From Phytoseiulus persimilis (Eukaryota > Arthropoda > Arachnida > Mesostigmata > Phytoseiidae): DNA of 64,000 nt. Made by a program: the position numbers and the translations under genes. Every line of letters begins with the position of its first letter. Positions within the stretch are counted from its first letter, which is position 1. Below are positions 34,970-47,332 of the stretch, in pieces. The DNA lies in contig CM075102.1 of the NCBI GenBank assembly GCA_037576195.1, positions 18,038,745 to 18,102,744 of the forward strand, read 5' to 3'. The notes beneath the pieces were generated by a model. The model saw only the letters and a list, made by a program, of their open reading frames with translations, did not search any database and was not told where the DNA came from.

Positions 34970-37900
34970 GTGAGCCTGATCTTGAACATCCTGAAGCGGT
35001 GGAGCACGCATGGGCCTGTTGCCAGCCCGAGAACACTGATCCTTGCGGGATGACCCGGGGTTCCGAACCGTTGTGAGCTACCACCGATTCACTCGAATAC
35101 TCTCGAGATATTCCGACGGGCTGCTTACCCTCCAGTGTTGTCGGAACTCTGTCATTCGATGATGTATGATGTTCTGACGTTCGGCCCGCATGACGCGACC
35201 CGTTGTGGCGGAGTGCTGTCTCGCTCGAGTCAATTAGGCATACTGGTGGTGGATCCGATTGTTAGAAACGTTTCATCGCATATAGTGTCCGTCTCGGGGT
35301 GCGACGACGACTTCGTCATTCCCCGGCTCCATCGTATTCGCTCTGAAAGTGTTGGACGGCGGGATTCGGTCTCCTGTTTCCGCGTCGCGAGATTCCACTT
35401 TCGTGGCCGCGATGAGCGCTCAACGTTGAGCTCCGTTTCAGAAACGGAACGATCACAACGTAAGAAAATCGTCAGTAACGTCAAAGGTCGGTTCTGAGCC
35501 AAAGGGTGGAGCGCTCACCCACATGAATCCGGCGCTCCTTTGGGATTCCTCGCAGGGCGTCACTAGAAGCTCTAAACTTTGAGAATCCGTTCCTGTGTCC
35601 CTTGCTCACGATCGACGTTGATTGAAGATTCTGGAAAAGAGTCGTCGTTTTTCGGCTCGTTGACTGTACCTAGTAGGAGGTTTTTGGAGAATCGTTCCGT
35701 TAACACCGCGGCCAGCTTCAGGAGTTTCCGATCATGGATGTATTCTTCGAGCCCGTACCATTTCCGTTTTCTGCGGAAAATTCGGAGGCGGAAGACTTGA
35801 GCTCATTGTTCCGGACTTGATGACTATCATAAACAACGGCGTACGTTGAAGAGGTTTTTCGTGCGATGAGCAGTTTTGTCTCTTTCGTTTCCCCTACTCG
35901 CCATCCCGAGTAATAATACGAAGGAAGACTGTCACGACCGAATCATGCGTCCAATCAAAGATAGTATTGTTCCAATCGGAACTCAGCGGAGGTTATATCC
36001 TTCTAGGAAAGGTCGTCAACGGAACGTAACAATGAATCGTAAACAGGTTTTCTTGTAGTTTTCAAGCACTATTTTGGAACGCACCAAAACTGAGCAGGAT
36101 AGTGTCCGGGTGCGTGTTCAAGATTGACACGACATGGCTCGTGTGAACGAGTGTGAATATGATGCTCCGATGGAGTTGAGCGTACGTTCCGGTCTCTTCC
36201 TGGCTGAAATACCGCGAATTTCTTGGAAGCGATTCCGAGCTCAATGGAGAATCCAAACGGATTCAAGCCGACGAATGAACACGAACCGTTGGGAACGCCC
36301 GCCTCCCCCCTGTCCGATAGCGGATCGTAGGTGCTCCTTAGGTAATCTAACTTTGAGCGGGAATGGAGCCTAGGCGTCGACTCCTTCGAACGATATTCCA
36401 GCGAGGAAGTCGTTCATCGACGAACCATTTAGGGTACAACTAACATTTCTCTACTTTCTGTAATGCACGCAGCATCTCAAAGTGGCACTGCAGGTGGGTA
36501 GTGGTTCGAAGATTCCACTTTTTCAGAAAACCTGTAGTATATAGCCGCCCCGAAGGTGGACAGTCGATCCCGTGCGTTGTCACAGGTGCCGCCCAGATTG
36601 CATCATCTGTAGTTCTCAGAAGTTCTACTGTCCCAGAAGAGAAAAACGATTCGTAGTTGAGGTTCAGCCTCAGAACTTATTGCTGAGAAGAGGCTTGAAG
36701 TGAAACGTACGACTTTTCGGAGAGCATTCCATCATGGAAATCCTCAGATGACGGGGCTTTCCCGAAGCTGAGCGATGCTGCGATCTTGGCGATCACCTAA
36801 CCTCCAATCTGGTCACTAACAGTTGGTCAAAACTATTCCTTGTATTTCAATCTCTCTGGAATTCCAACAGGCCTACACTTGTCTTCACGTGTGTAGTGAT
36901 GTTTGCTGCTCACCCACCGTAAGTTTCAAGGCTCCCAACTCGATCGCTTTGATCGTTTCTCCTCCATTGGTTTCGTTTTGTGCTTCCTGAGTTCTCGTTT
37001 CCCAGTTCGCAGGGTTTCCTCACGGGAAATCATTTTTGGCCTTGATCGATACTCGTTCTCGAAATGGAGAGGGAACACTCTCTAGAGGAGATAATTTTCT
37101 CCGATATTTTCCCGGAACCCTTGGCTTTTGAGTTCTGTTCCACTATTTTGTACTGAGTTGACGGATGCGAGTGAGAGTGATTCCGTTTTGCATGTGTCCT
37201 GCGTGGACAGAGGAGCTGCGGAGCGAGTGTCGGCGGGTGAAAGTTTGTCAACGCGCGAAATGCGATACGAATCCAGCGCCCCGAAACTCTGAATTTCGAA
37301 GCACTGACTCATGGAGGAACTGTCGATTATGGAACGTATACTGCGAAGTCCAACACGACTCATTTCATCGAGTCATCATTGCAAAAGCACGCACCGAATT
37401 TTTGGGGAAGAAGAATACGACCGTTGTCGGTCATGCCAACAGTATTCTCGAACGAAGCTACAACGAAACATATTTTCTTATCCATGCCGAGCCAGACATT
37501 TCGTCGACGCAAGGAAGCGGACTCCGTAAGTTGTTCCCAGATTGTTGGAAAGGTGCCGACGAAACGCACACAACGGCTGCGCAACTTCACGCCGAATGAC
37601 ATGTTCAGTAGAGGGCGCAGCACGCTTCCCTCGTCCCATTCGGGCCTGGAGCGAACCCTCCTAGCGGTCATACCTGATGGTCTTGCTGTCGTCCTTGACG
37701 AACAACGACAAGAGGTAGTCCTGAGACGCTACCTGATTTTATTCAGTTGAAAGGCATCCTGATCACTGCTTCGCACTCTCGCACGATCTCGCAGGGGAAA
37801 ACAAGCGCACTTCTGATTTCGCAGAATATCCGAGGATGAGCTCGTTCCCGGAAATCAAAATCACTCCCGTTAAGTGCACCCTGAAAATATTCGTTCATAT

Positions 37901-38119
37901 CGCAGTCGTTCGAGATTGATCGGTGGATGAAAACAAGCTAGACCTCCTGGAAGGAGTTCATCCCTTCTGGAATGACGGAAATTTAAAAATAGGGGAGATC
38001 TGAACCGTATCTGATAACGAAAACTTGAACTTGAGGCACTCGCGACGCTCCACACGAAAACACTCTCGGAACTGACTGCAAGAACTGGAAGGAATCACTT
38101 AAGAGTATTGGTCCCTCAG
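34970..38119 (+). other. CH1 intron carrying a candidate microexon
   Basis: GTGAGC to CCTCAG, 3.15 kb. Its one supported content is the 21-nt exon candidate at 36473-36493. No other coding or RNA feature is seen. Confidence 0.7.
36473..36493 (+). CDS. Optional 21-nt microexon in CH1 (plectin 2-alpha position)
   Basis: A textbook acceptor (branch CAACTAAC at 36438-36445, then a T/C tract, then CGCAG) is followed by 21 nt and a CAG/GTGGGT donor. The exon is in phase 0 at both ends and reads HLKVALQ. It would sit between NKHLVK and the next CH1 exon starting ASRRVDDLF. Plectin has an optional microexon (2-alpha, five residues starting with His) at this exact place, reported to raise actin affinity. 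Strong signals and frame neutrality argue for a real alternative exon; transcript proof is absent. Confidence 0.6.
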
Positions 38120-38287
38120 GCAAGTCGTCGAGTGGATGACCTTTTCGAGGACCTCAAGGATGGCCACAGCCTGCTGTCCCTCTTGGAAGTGCTTTCTGGA
38201 GAGTACCTCCCGAGAGAGAAAGGCCGTATGCGGTTCCATCAGTTGCAAAACGTCGAAACTGTTTTGAACTTCCTTCGCTCCAAAAAT
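38120..38287 (+). CDS. Shot CH1 exon 2
   Basis: Acceptor CCTCAG, 56 codons in phase 0, donor AAT/GTGAGT. It carries the CH1 core: [20 protein letters not shown], then [20 protein letters not shown], with the DGxxLxxLLEVLSG and REKGRMRFH signatures of plakin-family CH1 domains. The intron that follows is only 113 nt. Confidence 0.97.
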
Positions 38288-38400
38288 GTGAGTGACATCC
38301 AAGATCTCCTAGCACCCTCCCATCTCGGCCGCAGACAGTATTATCGAGCTATCCCTCTGAGTCTTTCGGGAAAACTCATGCTTTTTCTCTGCATTTGAAG

Positions 38401-38493
38401 GTAAAGACAGTGAACATTCGGCCGGAAGATATTGTCGACGGCAACCCCAAACTCACTCTGGGGCTCATCTGGACGATCATCCTGCACTTCCAG
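38401..38493 (+). CDS. Shot CH1 exon 3
   Basis: Acceptor TTGAAG (non-canonical A before AG but T-rich upstream), 31 codons, donor CAG/GTAAGG. It encodes [20 protein letters not shown] then [11 protein letters not shown], the conserved end of CH1 that forms actin-binding site 2. Phase 0 at both ends, so it can join the CH2 exon at 47166. Confidence 0.96.
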
Positions 38494-41400
38494 GTAAGGA
38501 GTATTTATTTGCGAGTCACGCGTGAGGATCCGACGATTTATCCACGCGAAATGATGCGCATACACGTCAGAAGCCCACTTACAGACGCGCATGGTCAGGG
38601 CTCCCTGGTGGCCCTGAGCAGACTGCGCGGGATCCATGGCGCCCTGTCAGCGTGACCTAGAGCTTGCGGGGCTCTGGGGTCATGAACCGAGCCGTTGGTC
38701 CCACGTTGAAGGAAGGGAGAGCTTCGCAAGGGACAGAGTGTTGCGCTGAAACATTAAAAGTTTGAAACTTTGCGCTCCGGGGACAGTCCCTGTGTCGGCC
38801 CACAGAGGGCGCCACCGGATGCTCTTGCAAGCTAACATTCGTCACAACGCCCCGACGTGATCTGAGCGCGTTGTCTGTGCCCTGTGTCAGTCAGGTATCC
38901 TGACGGCTCTGCGGGACTCCGTCAATATTGACACGCCAAACCGTGTTGAAATGTCGAGTATTGTTGAAGCACACCAGCTGAAGGATTTCGCAATCGACAA
39001 ATTTACTGTTATGCCGCGAGTGATCTGTTCGCTGCCGGAGCCGAACGCGAGTCGATACAATCTGAGTCTGTCCGCTTGTCCAATCGCGATGTCGACTGTC
39101 TTGGCGCTGTCGTTCCGAGTCAAACGGAGTCAGGCGGAATTTTCATCGCCCATTAGAGCGAAATTTCGCCCACCGGCGGCTCAAGTCTCCGAGAATTGGC
39201 AGCTCCGAAGTGGGCCGACGTGACGCTGTCCACTTGCGGTTTCTCGCTCCGGTTCGGCCTTCATCGTGGGGGCGAAATTTCATCGAAATGCTGAAGACTT
39301 CCCCTTATTCCTCTTTCTATGAGTTACGCTCGTCTTTGATGGATCGGTGTGCTCATGCGAGGACGCAGCAGCGTTTGCCGCGGGTGGGGTTTGAGGTCCG
39401 CCAGCGCTGTTCAAAGCGTGGGAGGTTTCCGGAGTCGACTGGAGCGTCCGCAACTAGGACGAAGAGGGGAAGCGGATAGAGGAGTTTTGATCGCTTTCAG
39501 ACTGACGCCTAAACGACCAGCGGCTCTGGCTCAACAGCCTCGCGGCCACTATCGTCGAAAATGGATCTCGGAATCAAGATGTCGTCACTGTCGGTAGTTC
39601 ACAGGAACAATGGTTGATCGTTCGTCGATATCCAGCCGCCTGCAGCTCCTGTTCGGCATTTCTGCATGGAGCGGGAAGTCGCGTCCCTCGAGCCCATCGG
39701 ATTCTGTTTCAAGCGGATCGACTCTCTTTCACGAGAGCAAATGCGGTCCCTGTTTGATTTTGGGAGACCGTGGCGATTACAGCCAGCCATGATCGAAGGA
39801 GCGATATCGAGGAGAAAGATGAGAGCCCCCCTTGAACACCCGTGCGGCAGTTGCACGATCTGAGAAAGACGCCATGTTTCGAGGAAAACAAGTGAATTCC
39901 GTTCGGAGCGTTCCGAGTGGCAGCGTCCGTAGCCAATCGCCGATCACGCGTCCAAGATACGTTCCGGCTCTGGCGGCATGTAATTCGTCGCTGTCTCTGA
40001 CTCGTCGTAGTAATGAGCTCAAGTTTTTCAATTTTACGCTATAACGGGCTTTGAGTTGTCAGTCTGTCTGTGAGTGTACGCCTGGCCGAATCTGGTCGGA
40101 TTTTCTCCCGCGTGTTTGGAATGATCGATTCCCCGCTCGTAGGTAGCCGGTTGGCCGAGCCGAATATGTCTTCACGGCTAATTGATTGAGCATTTCTGAT
40201 GCTAGCGAGCCGGGAAAAATAGAAACGAAAACCGAAACGACTCGACGGATCCCACATCGAGGACCTGACCTCCCATTGTTGTCTGCGCGCTGTCGGACGG
40301 TGTTCGAACGGCTGGTTGTCTTCACCTGATCGTAAGCTGGTGCACTGTTTCACGCTGGTAAGGTTCAGGCCAGGCGAGGGTTGGTCACGAACCTCGTCCT
40401 CACGAAGACCTACGCCCTACCGACCGGTGCTACAGATGTCTGAACCTCAAACGGTTAGATACGTGCCGCGATGCCACATCTCAGCTCTGCCCGCTGGTGT
40501 GTGATGTGCTGTTCCGAGAGAGCGAGCTCGTAGCTCGGTGTTCACCCTCGGTCGGACTAGGATGGGAAATGGCTCGAGCAAAGTCCGCTGCCTCAACTCG
40601 CGCTGTCTCGAAGAAGGCGGAGCTCATCGGAGTCCTTGTTTGGACACCTGTAGGCCGAAGTGTGCGGATGCAGTGAGCTCGTGTTCGTGCATTCCATCGA
40701 GAAGGGTTCGTTCTGATAATTTCTCCCATCCTTGATTTTCTCCCACCCGACTCGGAAACCAACGGGGCTCACGTCGCGGGTCGCTGTCAGTCGTGGTGCC
40801 GAATTAGGAAGCCCATGCGGGGAAATCGAAAACTGGCGGCGAGGGTGGTGATTTCCGAGCGTTAGCTGGAAGTACGAGCGGGACCGCTGAGTGCGGCACG
40901 GATTCTCCCGAAGACGTCTGCCCAAAGCAGGTAGATCGGAAATCACCGAAACGCGAAGCGGAACGAAGCCGACAGTACTTTCATTTCAATCTTCGTCCTT
41001 TCCGACGCGAGCACGGAGAGCTGTTTCTGCCAGATTGGAACGTGTCTCCCACGTGGGGAGAGTGCTCAGCGAAGTACGCCCGCTCAGGATTATAAATTGA
41101 GTTCGAATCACTCTATCCCGAGCTTGGCTCTACTGCACGCGAACAAACAAATTTCTTCAGATTCCTCCGTCGATTTTTAAATGAGTGTAATTGAGCAATG
41201 AATCCGCCGGCTCACAACAATTTGCATGGAATGAAATTTGAAATGTTGCCGATTCGATGCGCTATCGCTCTATCATCCTCTCCCGTGGTTTGAGCGCTGG
41301 ATTCTTTCGTCGGCTCCTCGTGTTCGTCTCCATTGGATTTCCCTCTCGACGGTCAACTTTTGGCTTCCAGAAAGCCCAAGCGGGGCCTGTTCGTGTTTTG

Positions 41401-42187
41401 GCGTCTGACTGAATACGGCAACATTCTGCCGTTGCCACCGTAGTAGAATAACAACAGCGTAAGACTTTTTTTGGAAGTGAAAGCCTATCCCACTCGTTGG
41501 GACAGTCCACGTAGGCGTCCTTCGATGCGTATTGCTTATTTGGTTCGAGATACGACGAAAGTCTTCGGCATGGACACACAAATCATTTTCCAACATGCTT
41601 CACGCTCGACGCCACTAAAAGAGCGTGCGAGGAAGGGCTCCTCCATTCACTTTTTCCCGCTCTTGGCGAACGGTTTCTTCTCATGCGCTCCTTTCCTCCA
41701 ATTTTCGTATGCGGCCAACCGTGGACGAAGCTATTTTCGTGGCTGGCACTGATCCCTCCGAACGTCGTTACCGATCCTGCCGAATTTGTCGCGACACCGA
41801 TTGTATTCACTCATTCAGATCGGAAGCGACCACAGTATGTATCTCTTCGCTATCCTTAAAAACGGAACTGCCGCTCCAGCTGCCGTCGACCATCACCACC
41901 GAAAGCAGTACGAGAAAGCGAATGCTTTGATTGGGCGTGACAATGCGGCTCTCTCAAATTCTTCCAGATTTTCTGGAGACCTCACTTCTCCCACGCGAGT
42001 TGTCTGTCATTGGCTAAATCGGAAGTGCGTCCGACAGTCCACATAGAAATCTCCTCCGCGGCAGCGGCATCCTGGAAAAGAAACAGATAATGGAAATTCA
42101 CCGTGAATGAACAGCGCCTCAATGAGCGTGGACACGACTTAGGTCTGCTCCGAGCGCACGGAACTCCTCGTAAGAGACGGGTCCGAA

Positions 42188-42877
42188 CTAGAGTTCTTTT
42201 AAGAACCTGGATTGGGCGCGCGTGAGGAGCGATGAAGGATTCACTGCTCTTGAACGCCCTCGCGCAACATGAGAAATAGTTTTGTCGTCTCCAGGTGTGC
42301 CAAAAGTCGTTCCTTTCTCGGAAGCACCGGTCTCCTGGTTCGTTCCTCCCAGACTCTTGAGGAGTTCATCAGGAATCGTATACGAAACCTCGAACGCTGA
42401 TGGTCGTTGATGATCTGGTTTGCGGGGTCGCCTCAGAGCTGGCTGGCTGAACAGCGGTTTTTCGCTCGATCTTTGAACGCTCGCGAAGCCGGTGTCGGCC
42501 GAAGTGCTGCTTGCGAAGGACTGGACTTTCTGTTGCAAGTGGTTGTACCTGTACCAAATTTGGAGTTCGTCTCCATCCCACTCTGACGAACACGGCAACG
42601 TCGACAACAGCGGCGGCGGCGGCGGGCGGGCGGCCGGTTGTTTGGTCGGGTATGCCATCGGTGGAATCGTCGGTGCGGCGTCGGTGCTGCGGCTGGTTAT
42701 GAGGGTGAGGATCAAGATTTCCTTTCCCAACGCCAACGTCGCTTTTACCAAACTGATTGAGGCAGCCAGCGATGTAGTGCGCCCGACAACTGTTGTATAT
42801 ACTTCACTGGACGGGATCAGCCGGCTAACCCACCCCCCGTCTCGTAGTGTGTTTTTTTCATCGAGTAGCCATTTCAC
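42188..42877 (-). CDS. Antisense open frame of 229 codons (doubtful)
   Basis: The frame is uninterrupted for 229 codons on the minus strand, longer than most chance frames here, and its right end lies only 160 nt from the CH2-only shot start. A second ATG, at MAYPTKQ, leads into a Pro run and a polar tail. The first 70 residues look non-coding, no family is recognised and no minus-strand poly(A) signal is near. It overlaps a 138-codon + strand frame in the presumed shot leader. A divergent gene exon is possible; chance openness of a G/C-rich promoter region is as likely. Confidence 0.25.
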   Translation of the reverse strand: MKWLLDEKNTLRDGGWVSRLIPSSEVYTTVVGRTTSLAASISLVKATLALGKEILILTLITSRSTDAAPTIPPMAYPTKQPAARPPPPPLLSTLPCSSEWDGDELQIWYRYNHLQQKVQSFASSTSADTGFASVQRSSEKPLFSQPALRRPRKPDHQRPSAFEVSYTIPDELLKSLGGTNQETGASEKGTTFGTPGDDKTISHVARGRSRAVNPSSLLTRAQSRFLKEL

Positions 42878-43038
42878 TTGTTTTTGTTGTGTTAGTGCGT
42901 CGTGGTAGTGTCTGCCTTCTGCTGTTGGAATAGAAAAGTTCTCCGGTCATCTCAGCGTGTGACAAGTTGCTGTGACCCTGTGCCAGAGAGCCGCCGACAA
43001 ATCTGCCCGCGCGGATCGGTCGCTCGTGAAACCGGAGG

Positions 43039-43365
43039 ATGTATTCCTTCGTGAAGGGTGGTTCTCGGCTCTACGTGAAGGGTCGCCGTGAGGACGAGGA
43101 GGAAGAGGATCGACCCTCGTCCTCCTCGAAGCAGCTGGTGGTGCGCGATGAGCCCCGGCAGCAGATGGCCTCAGCGTCCCAGGAGTCGCGAGAGTCTTTC
43201 CGGACGCAGCAAATGCGCTCAGGAATCAAGACGGTTCATACGTCACGTGTCGTTCGCAAAACGACAACTGTCACTGCCGGGGAGGAACAAACCACAGCTG
43301 TTGCGGAACATCGCTCGGAGCTCCGAGCTATCCGCTCGTCGGACTCCGACATCAAGCGTCAGAGG
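43039..43365 (+). CDS. Shot alternative first exon, CH2-only isoform
   Basis: ATG at 43039 follows an in-frame TGA at 43027-43029. The exon encodes 109 residues, starting MYSFVKGGSRLYVKG, then an acidic DEEEEEDRP patch and a Ser/Thr/Val/Arg-rich stretch (HTSRVVRKTTTVTAGEE), and ends CAGAGG/GTAAGC in phase 0. The next coding exon, CH2 at 47166, begins in phase 0 with ISDITF, so the join is in frame. Lying between CH1 and CH2, it predicts a protein with only CH2, like fly Shot-C, which binds actin weakly. The G/C-rich stretch just upstream is a likely promoter. Confidence 0.85.
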
Positions 43366-46300
43366 GTAAGCGACCTTGACAAGAGAAAAAAAACGAATCA
43401 AATCAGAATCCGCCTTCTGAAGGAGGAACGCGGTCTTCGTTTTCGGCTTTGCTGCTGCTGCTGCTGGTGTTGCTGTATAAGAAATGGGGAAAAACAGCTG
43501 ATCGTTGTTGGATTTTAACATCAGTGCAGCGAACGAGCAGCACCTGTCTTCCGATTGGCGCGACTCACAGCGGGCTCATCATAGATCACCCTCTGAAGGG
43601 GTCTCAGAATCAAGAGGGATAGCTGCCAGATCACTCTTCAAGATCTTCACCTTTTTTTTGTGGTGAAATACTGGTGGGGCTAAACGTATCGCGTGAGCGA
43701 GCCGCTGCCGACCACCCCAAACCCCGGGAAGAGTCCAGCAGCCGAGACTGGAACTTCACAACAGACTGGGACTTCGTCGAGAAACGATCGATGTTGGGTC
43801 CGAAGCATAGTCCGCGCGTAACGGTGAATTTGAATCACGAACTCATACGATCCAACAGCGGTCGAACATTTCTGCGGAAGTCGAATCTCCTCTGGTGGGG
43901 AATCTTGACACTGTTTCGTAATATACTTTCGACTTAGCAAAAACCAGGAGACGGAGTATGAACAAGCCCGATCGGGGAAGAATCGCAGCGTGCGTTGCTG
44001 TCTGAGCTTTTTTCGGTTTTCTCTCCTCTCGGAATCGGAAGATTCCGTAAATTCTCTGTTCGAAACGCTGCCCGTCGTGACTTGGGCGGCAGCAGAGTAT
44101 GCAGATGACGGATCCATGCAATTGATTGAATTCGATGGAAGTCTCGAGAAGTCAAAAACGAGTTTCCGGTTCCGAGAGCGGCTGCGAAGCGATATGGCTC
44201 TTCGGAATCGACATCAAGTGGGCGAAAGGCTCGTTTTTCGCCATCGGCATGAAACGACATACACATTGAGACCGGACAGAACGATCGCGGTTCAAGTCTA
44301 CTCGACATCAAGGTCGCGATGCTCGTCGATCCTGCCACACGATATGTGCCTAGAAAGGGGATGAGTCAGCTTCGATGAACGGCTCCGATGACTGCGGCCT
44401 GCATTCAGGCCCTGGCGGGGTCCTAGCCGTTTTCGTCAACGGAACCGTGAGCCGAGCACCCGTCAAAACCGAGCGACGTCATCGCTAACGTCGACCGTGC
44501 CGCAACTTGGATACCCATGATCGGGGTAATCCGTCTCTCCGTGTGCTTGTTTATTCGTGGGGATGATTAGCAGTGTAAAACAAAGCCGTTGCGTTATGAA
44601 GGCCATCCCTAACAAACGACCAGAAACTTCATTTTTTTTACTCACTGGTCCTATGACGCTCCGAACATCATCAGGAGAAGCGACTGTGCGTCGGCTGGTT
44701 CTTAACGTAGCGGCGACGACGACGACGGTGGCGAAGGCGATGGTGGTTGACCCCAGAAAGGGTTCCGTTAGCGCACGATCCGTTCGTTGTTTCCCAGTTG
44801 GACTGAACTTCGAATCTCTGTCATGCCGAAATAATGTGGAGTACTGCTGCGTCCGAGTCACCGTGAATGAGAAATCTTCTGTTCGGGCCCTTACGACGAA
44901 GAGGGGCGAACGAGAGATTAGAGGCAGATTTTTCCGACGCGGTATCAGCACATGAACGGCAGCACCAGAACAGGCGATGCCAAACGAAGTGGTTGTGTGT
45001 GTGTCGATCAATCTTCGCACGCTGGACTTCGTGGGTGTGGGTTCCCCGGTTTGATTTTCCTATTAACGTTGATACCTAAATTTCGTGACGCGTCCCCCCT
45101 CCGCTCCGATGAGAAATTCGGCGTTCGCTGTACAAACACGCGTAGAACGAATTCTCGCAGAAGGAAGATCGAGGAGTCGATGCCTCCGAAACGGCAGGGG
45201 ATCGGAAGAATCTTCGGTTGGTGCGAGTCGATCGACTCCACGAGGCGATTTCAAGGCGGCGGCTTCGATCCCGAGAGAATCTTGTGACATTGTTCGGAGC
45301 TCTCTGCGGGCGTTAGTCACTTCAAGGGAATATCGGGGCGATAAATACGTGCGCGACCGATGCGTTGAGTTGCACCGCAGTGGGGAGGGCCTCTAGATCG
45401 TGCCGAGGCATAAGTCTCATGTTTCCACAAAGGATCCCGGTCGCCGCATCCCGGCCTGGGAATCCGGGCCGGGAAAGTATGTCAATGACAGGAGCCGAAT
45501 TCAACCTAGCTCTGCTACACGCCTGACGGGACACAAGGCTACTGGGCACTCAACGAACGAATCAACCAGGCAAAGATCGCTGCGGTGAACGTCGCTTCTT
45601 CGGCGCCCGACCTCAGCACCCGAGCGTAAAACAGCTGCAGAAGGGTCGGCGGAGGCCTAGTCACGAACGGGAGAACAAGAGCAAACGAAGCTCCGATTCA
45701 AAGAGTCGCGACGAGCTCGGACCGCCCAGGTGGAAAATCTGAATGAGTAGGCTTCGGATCACGCCTGGCCGGGGTCGCAGCTGTTCCCCATCGAGGAATT
45801 CAAGATGGCTCCGAATGTGTATCATTGCGGGAAGTGCCATTGTTCCTGATCGTGCATTTACGCGGCGTCTAATGGTCCGTCATCGAACGGAATTCGACGG
45901 ATGTCGGTTGCGACCACTATTGAATCACCGACGGGGCAAGCTCGCACCGACGCTTCGCCGTTTGCCGCCGCCGAAGCTTCGCCTGAGCACAGTCTAGCAA
46001 CCTTGCGTCTGTGCACCTGTCTCTGTGTATCGCCGCCGATGCGGTGGCGGCTACTGCCGTCGTTGTTGTAGCTCCTAACGCAACTCCTGATAATCGGTGA
46101 TTCGCTTAGCTAGCCCGCGAGCCGATGACTAACTGTTGTAAAAGCCTGCCACGGCAGCCTAGGCGCTGCGCCCACCGGCGGGAGCAGCGACGTCAGCGGC
46201 TCCGTCACCGGTGATGAGGCGCCGGTTTGAAGAATTGGCTAGTTTGCCCATCGGAACTCAGTCGACCAGCTGCTCGATGAGATCCCTAGAAGCACACGCG

Positions 46301-46633
46301 TCCTCATACGATTCCGTGAGGCCGTACAACATAAATATGGAGAGGTGGGAGCAAGTGTGATCCGGACAGCGAAATGTGTTAAGCCGATTCACGAATTGGC
46401 AAGGTTGGTCATGCGAAGAACGAAAGACAACAATACTCGTCGACGAGCAGGTGCGATTGTGAGGAAGATCTATCGCCTGAAGTTTTCTATTGACTTTCGG
46501 ATCGGGTCAAACACCAGGGAACCGAAGGGCGGTCGACGCTTTCGATCGAACTCGTTGTCTGAGAACTTTTCTCTCAGGGGGTTCGCCCCGCCGAGTTGAC
46601 CCTGCTTCCCGGTCACCCCCCACGGGAAAGTTA

Positions 46634-46650
46634 CGTCCGTCCGTCCGTCC
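46634..46650. repeat. (GTCC)n tract
   Basis: Four GTCC units in tandem. Confidence 0.75.
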
Positions 46651-46966
46651 ACGGGCCCTGGTCCAGGATGGTTCTCCTGTTCGACTCCTTCCGTTCCGAG
46701 AGGATGAAGAGAAGGATGGAGCGAAATGATCATCATAACTAATGGAACCAAAGAGAGGAAAGGCCAGGAAGCTCGAACCCGAAATACGAACAAGCGAGTC
46801 ACGAGCCTCCGCTCCATCGGCTGGAACGACCTTTTAGTTAACCCGTGACGTAACAGCTTTTTAATTGGGGTTCATTGTAATCAAATTTGTATGAACACAC
46901 AGACAAACACAGACCGACGGACGTTGTACATACGTACGTCTCCTAATCGTTTTAATGACGATCATG

Positions 46967-46979
46967 GTGTGTGTGTGTG
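46967..46979. repeat. (GT)n microsatellite
   Basis: Six GT units in tandem. Confidence 0.7.
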
Positions 46980-47165
46980 CCACGAAGGCGGCCGCGACGG
47001 CGGGCTTGCGTCCGGCCCAACCCCGAGTGATTAGCGAATGAGGGATCGACGGCTAGAACGACTGGACGGGAGAACGAATCGAACAGAAAGTTCGCAAGAT
47101 CGGCAGGGAGAAGCGGCCGCGCTCACGACCGCAATGGTTAACAACTCTATCCCGTATTTTCGCAG

Positions 47166-47332
47166 ATTTCCGACATAACTTTCAACCAGAACAATGAGGT
47201 TCTTACGAGTCGCGAAGCTCTTCTGCGATGGGCTCAACGAACTACCCAGGGCTACCCTGGCGTCAAAGTTCGAGACTTCACGTCTTCCTGGAGAGACGGT
47301 CTCGCCTTCAACGCCATCATCCACAGAAATCG
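47166..47332 (+). CDS. Shot CH2 exon 1
   Basis: Acceptor TCGCAG, phase 0 start, 55 codons plus two bases to a CG/GTGAGT donor. It encodes the CH2 half: [12 protein letters not shown], then [20 protein letters not shown], then [18 protein letters not shown], the [14 protein letters not shown] signature of CH2 domains. It can be joined to 38493 or 43365, both phase 0. Confidence 0.97.

Larger units (their letters stand above)
38494..47165 (+). other. CH1-CH2 intron (8.7 kb) with internal alternative start
   Basis: GTAAGG to TCGCAG. It holds the alternative first exon at 43039-43365 with a G/C-rich presumed promoter around 42.6-43.0 kb, and an antisense open frame at 42188-42877. The rest, including 43366-47165, shows only chance frames, a GTCC tetranucleotide tract near 46640 and a GT run near 46970. 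Confidence 0.6.

Noticed and set aside
44463-45020. 185-codon minus-strand frame in the CH1-CH2 intron
   Set aside because: Random-looking composition and overlap with a + strand frame; no splice or homology support.
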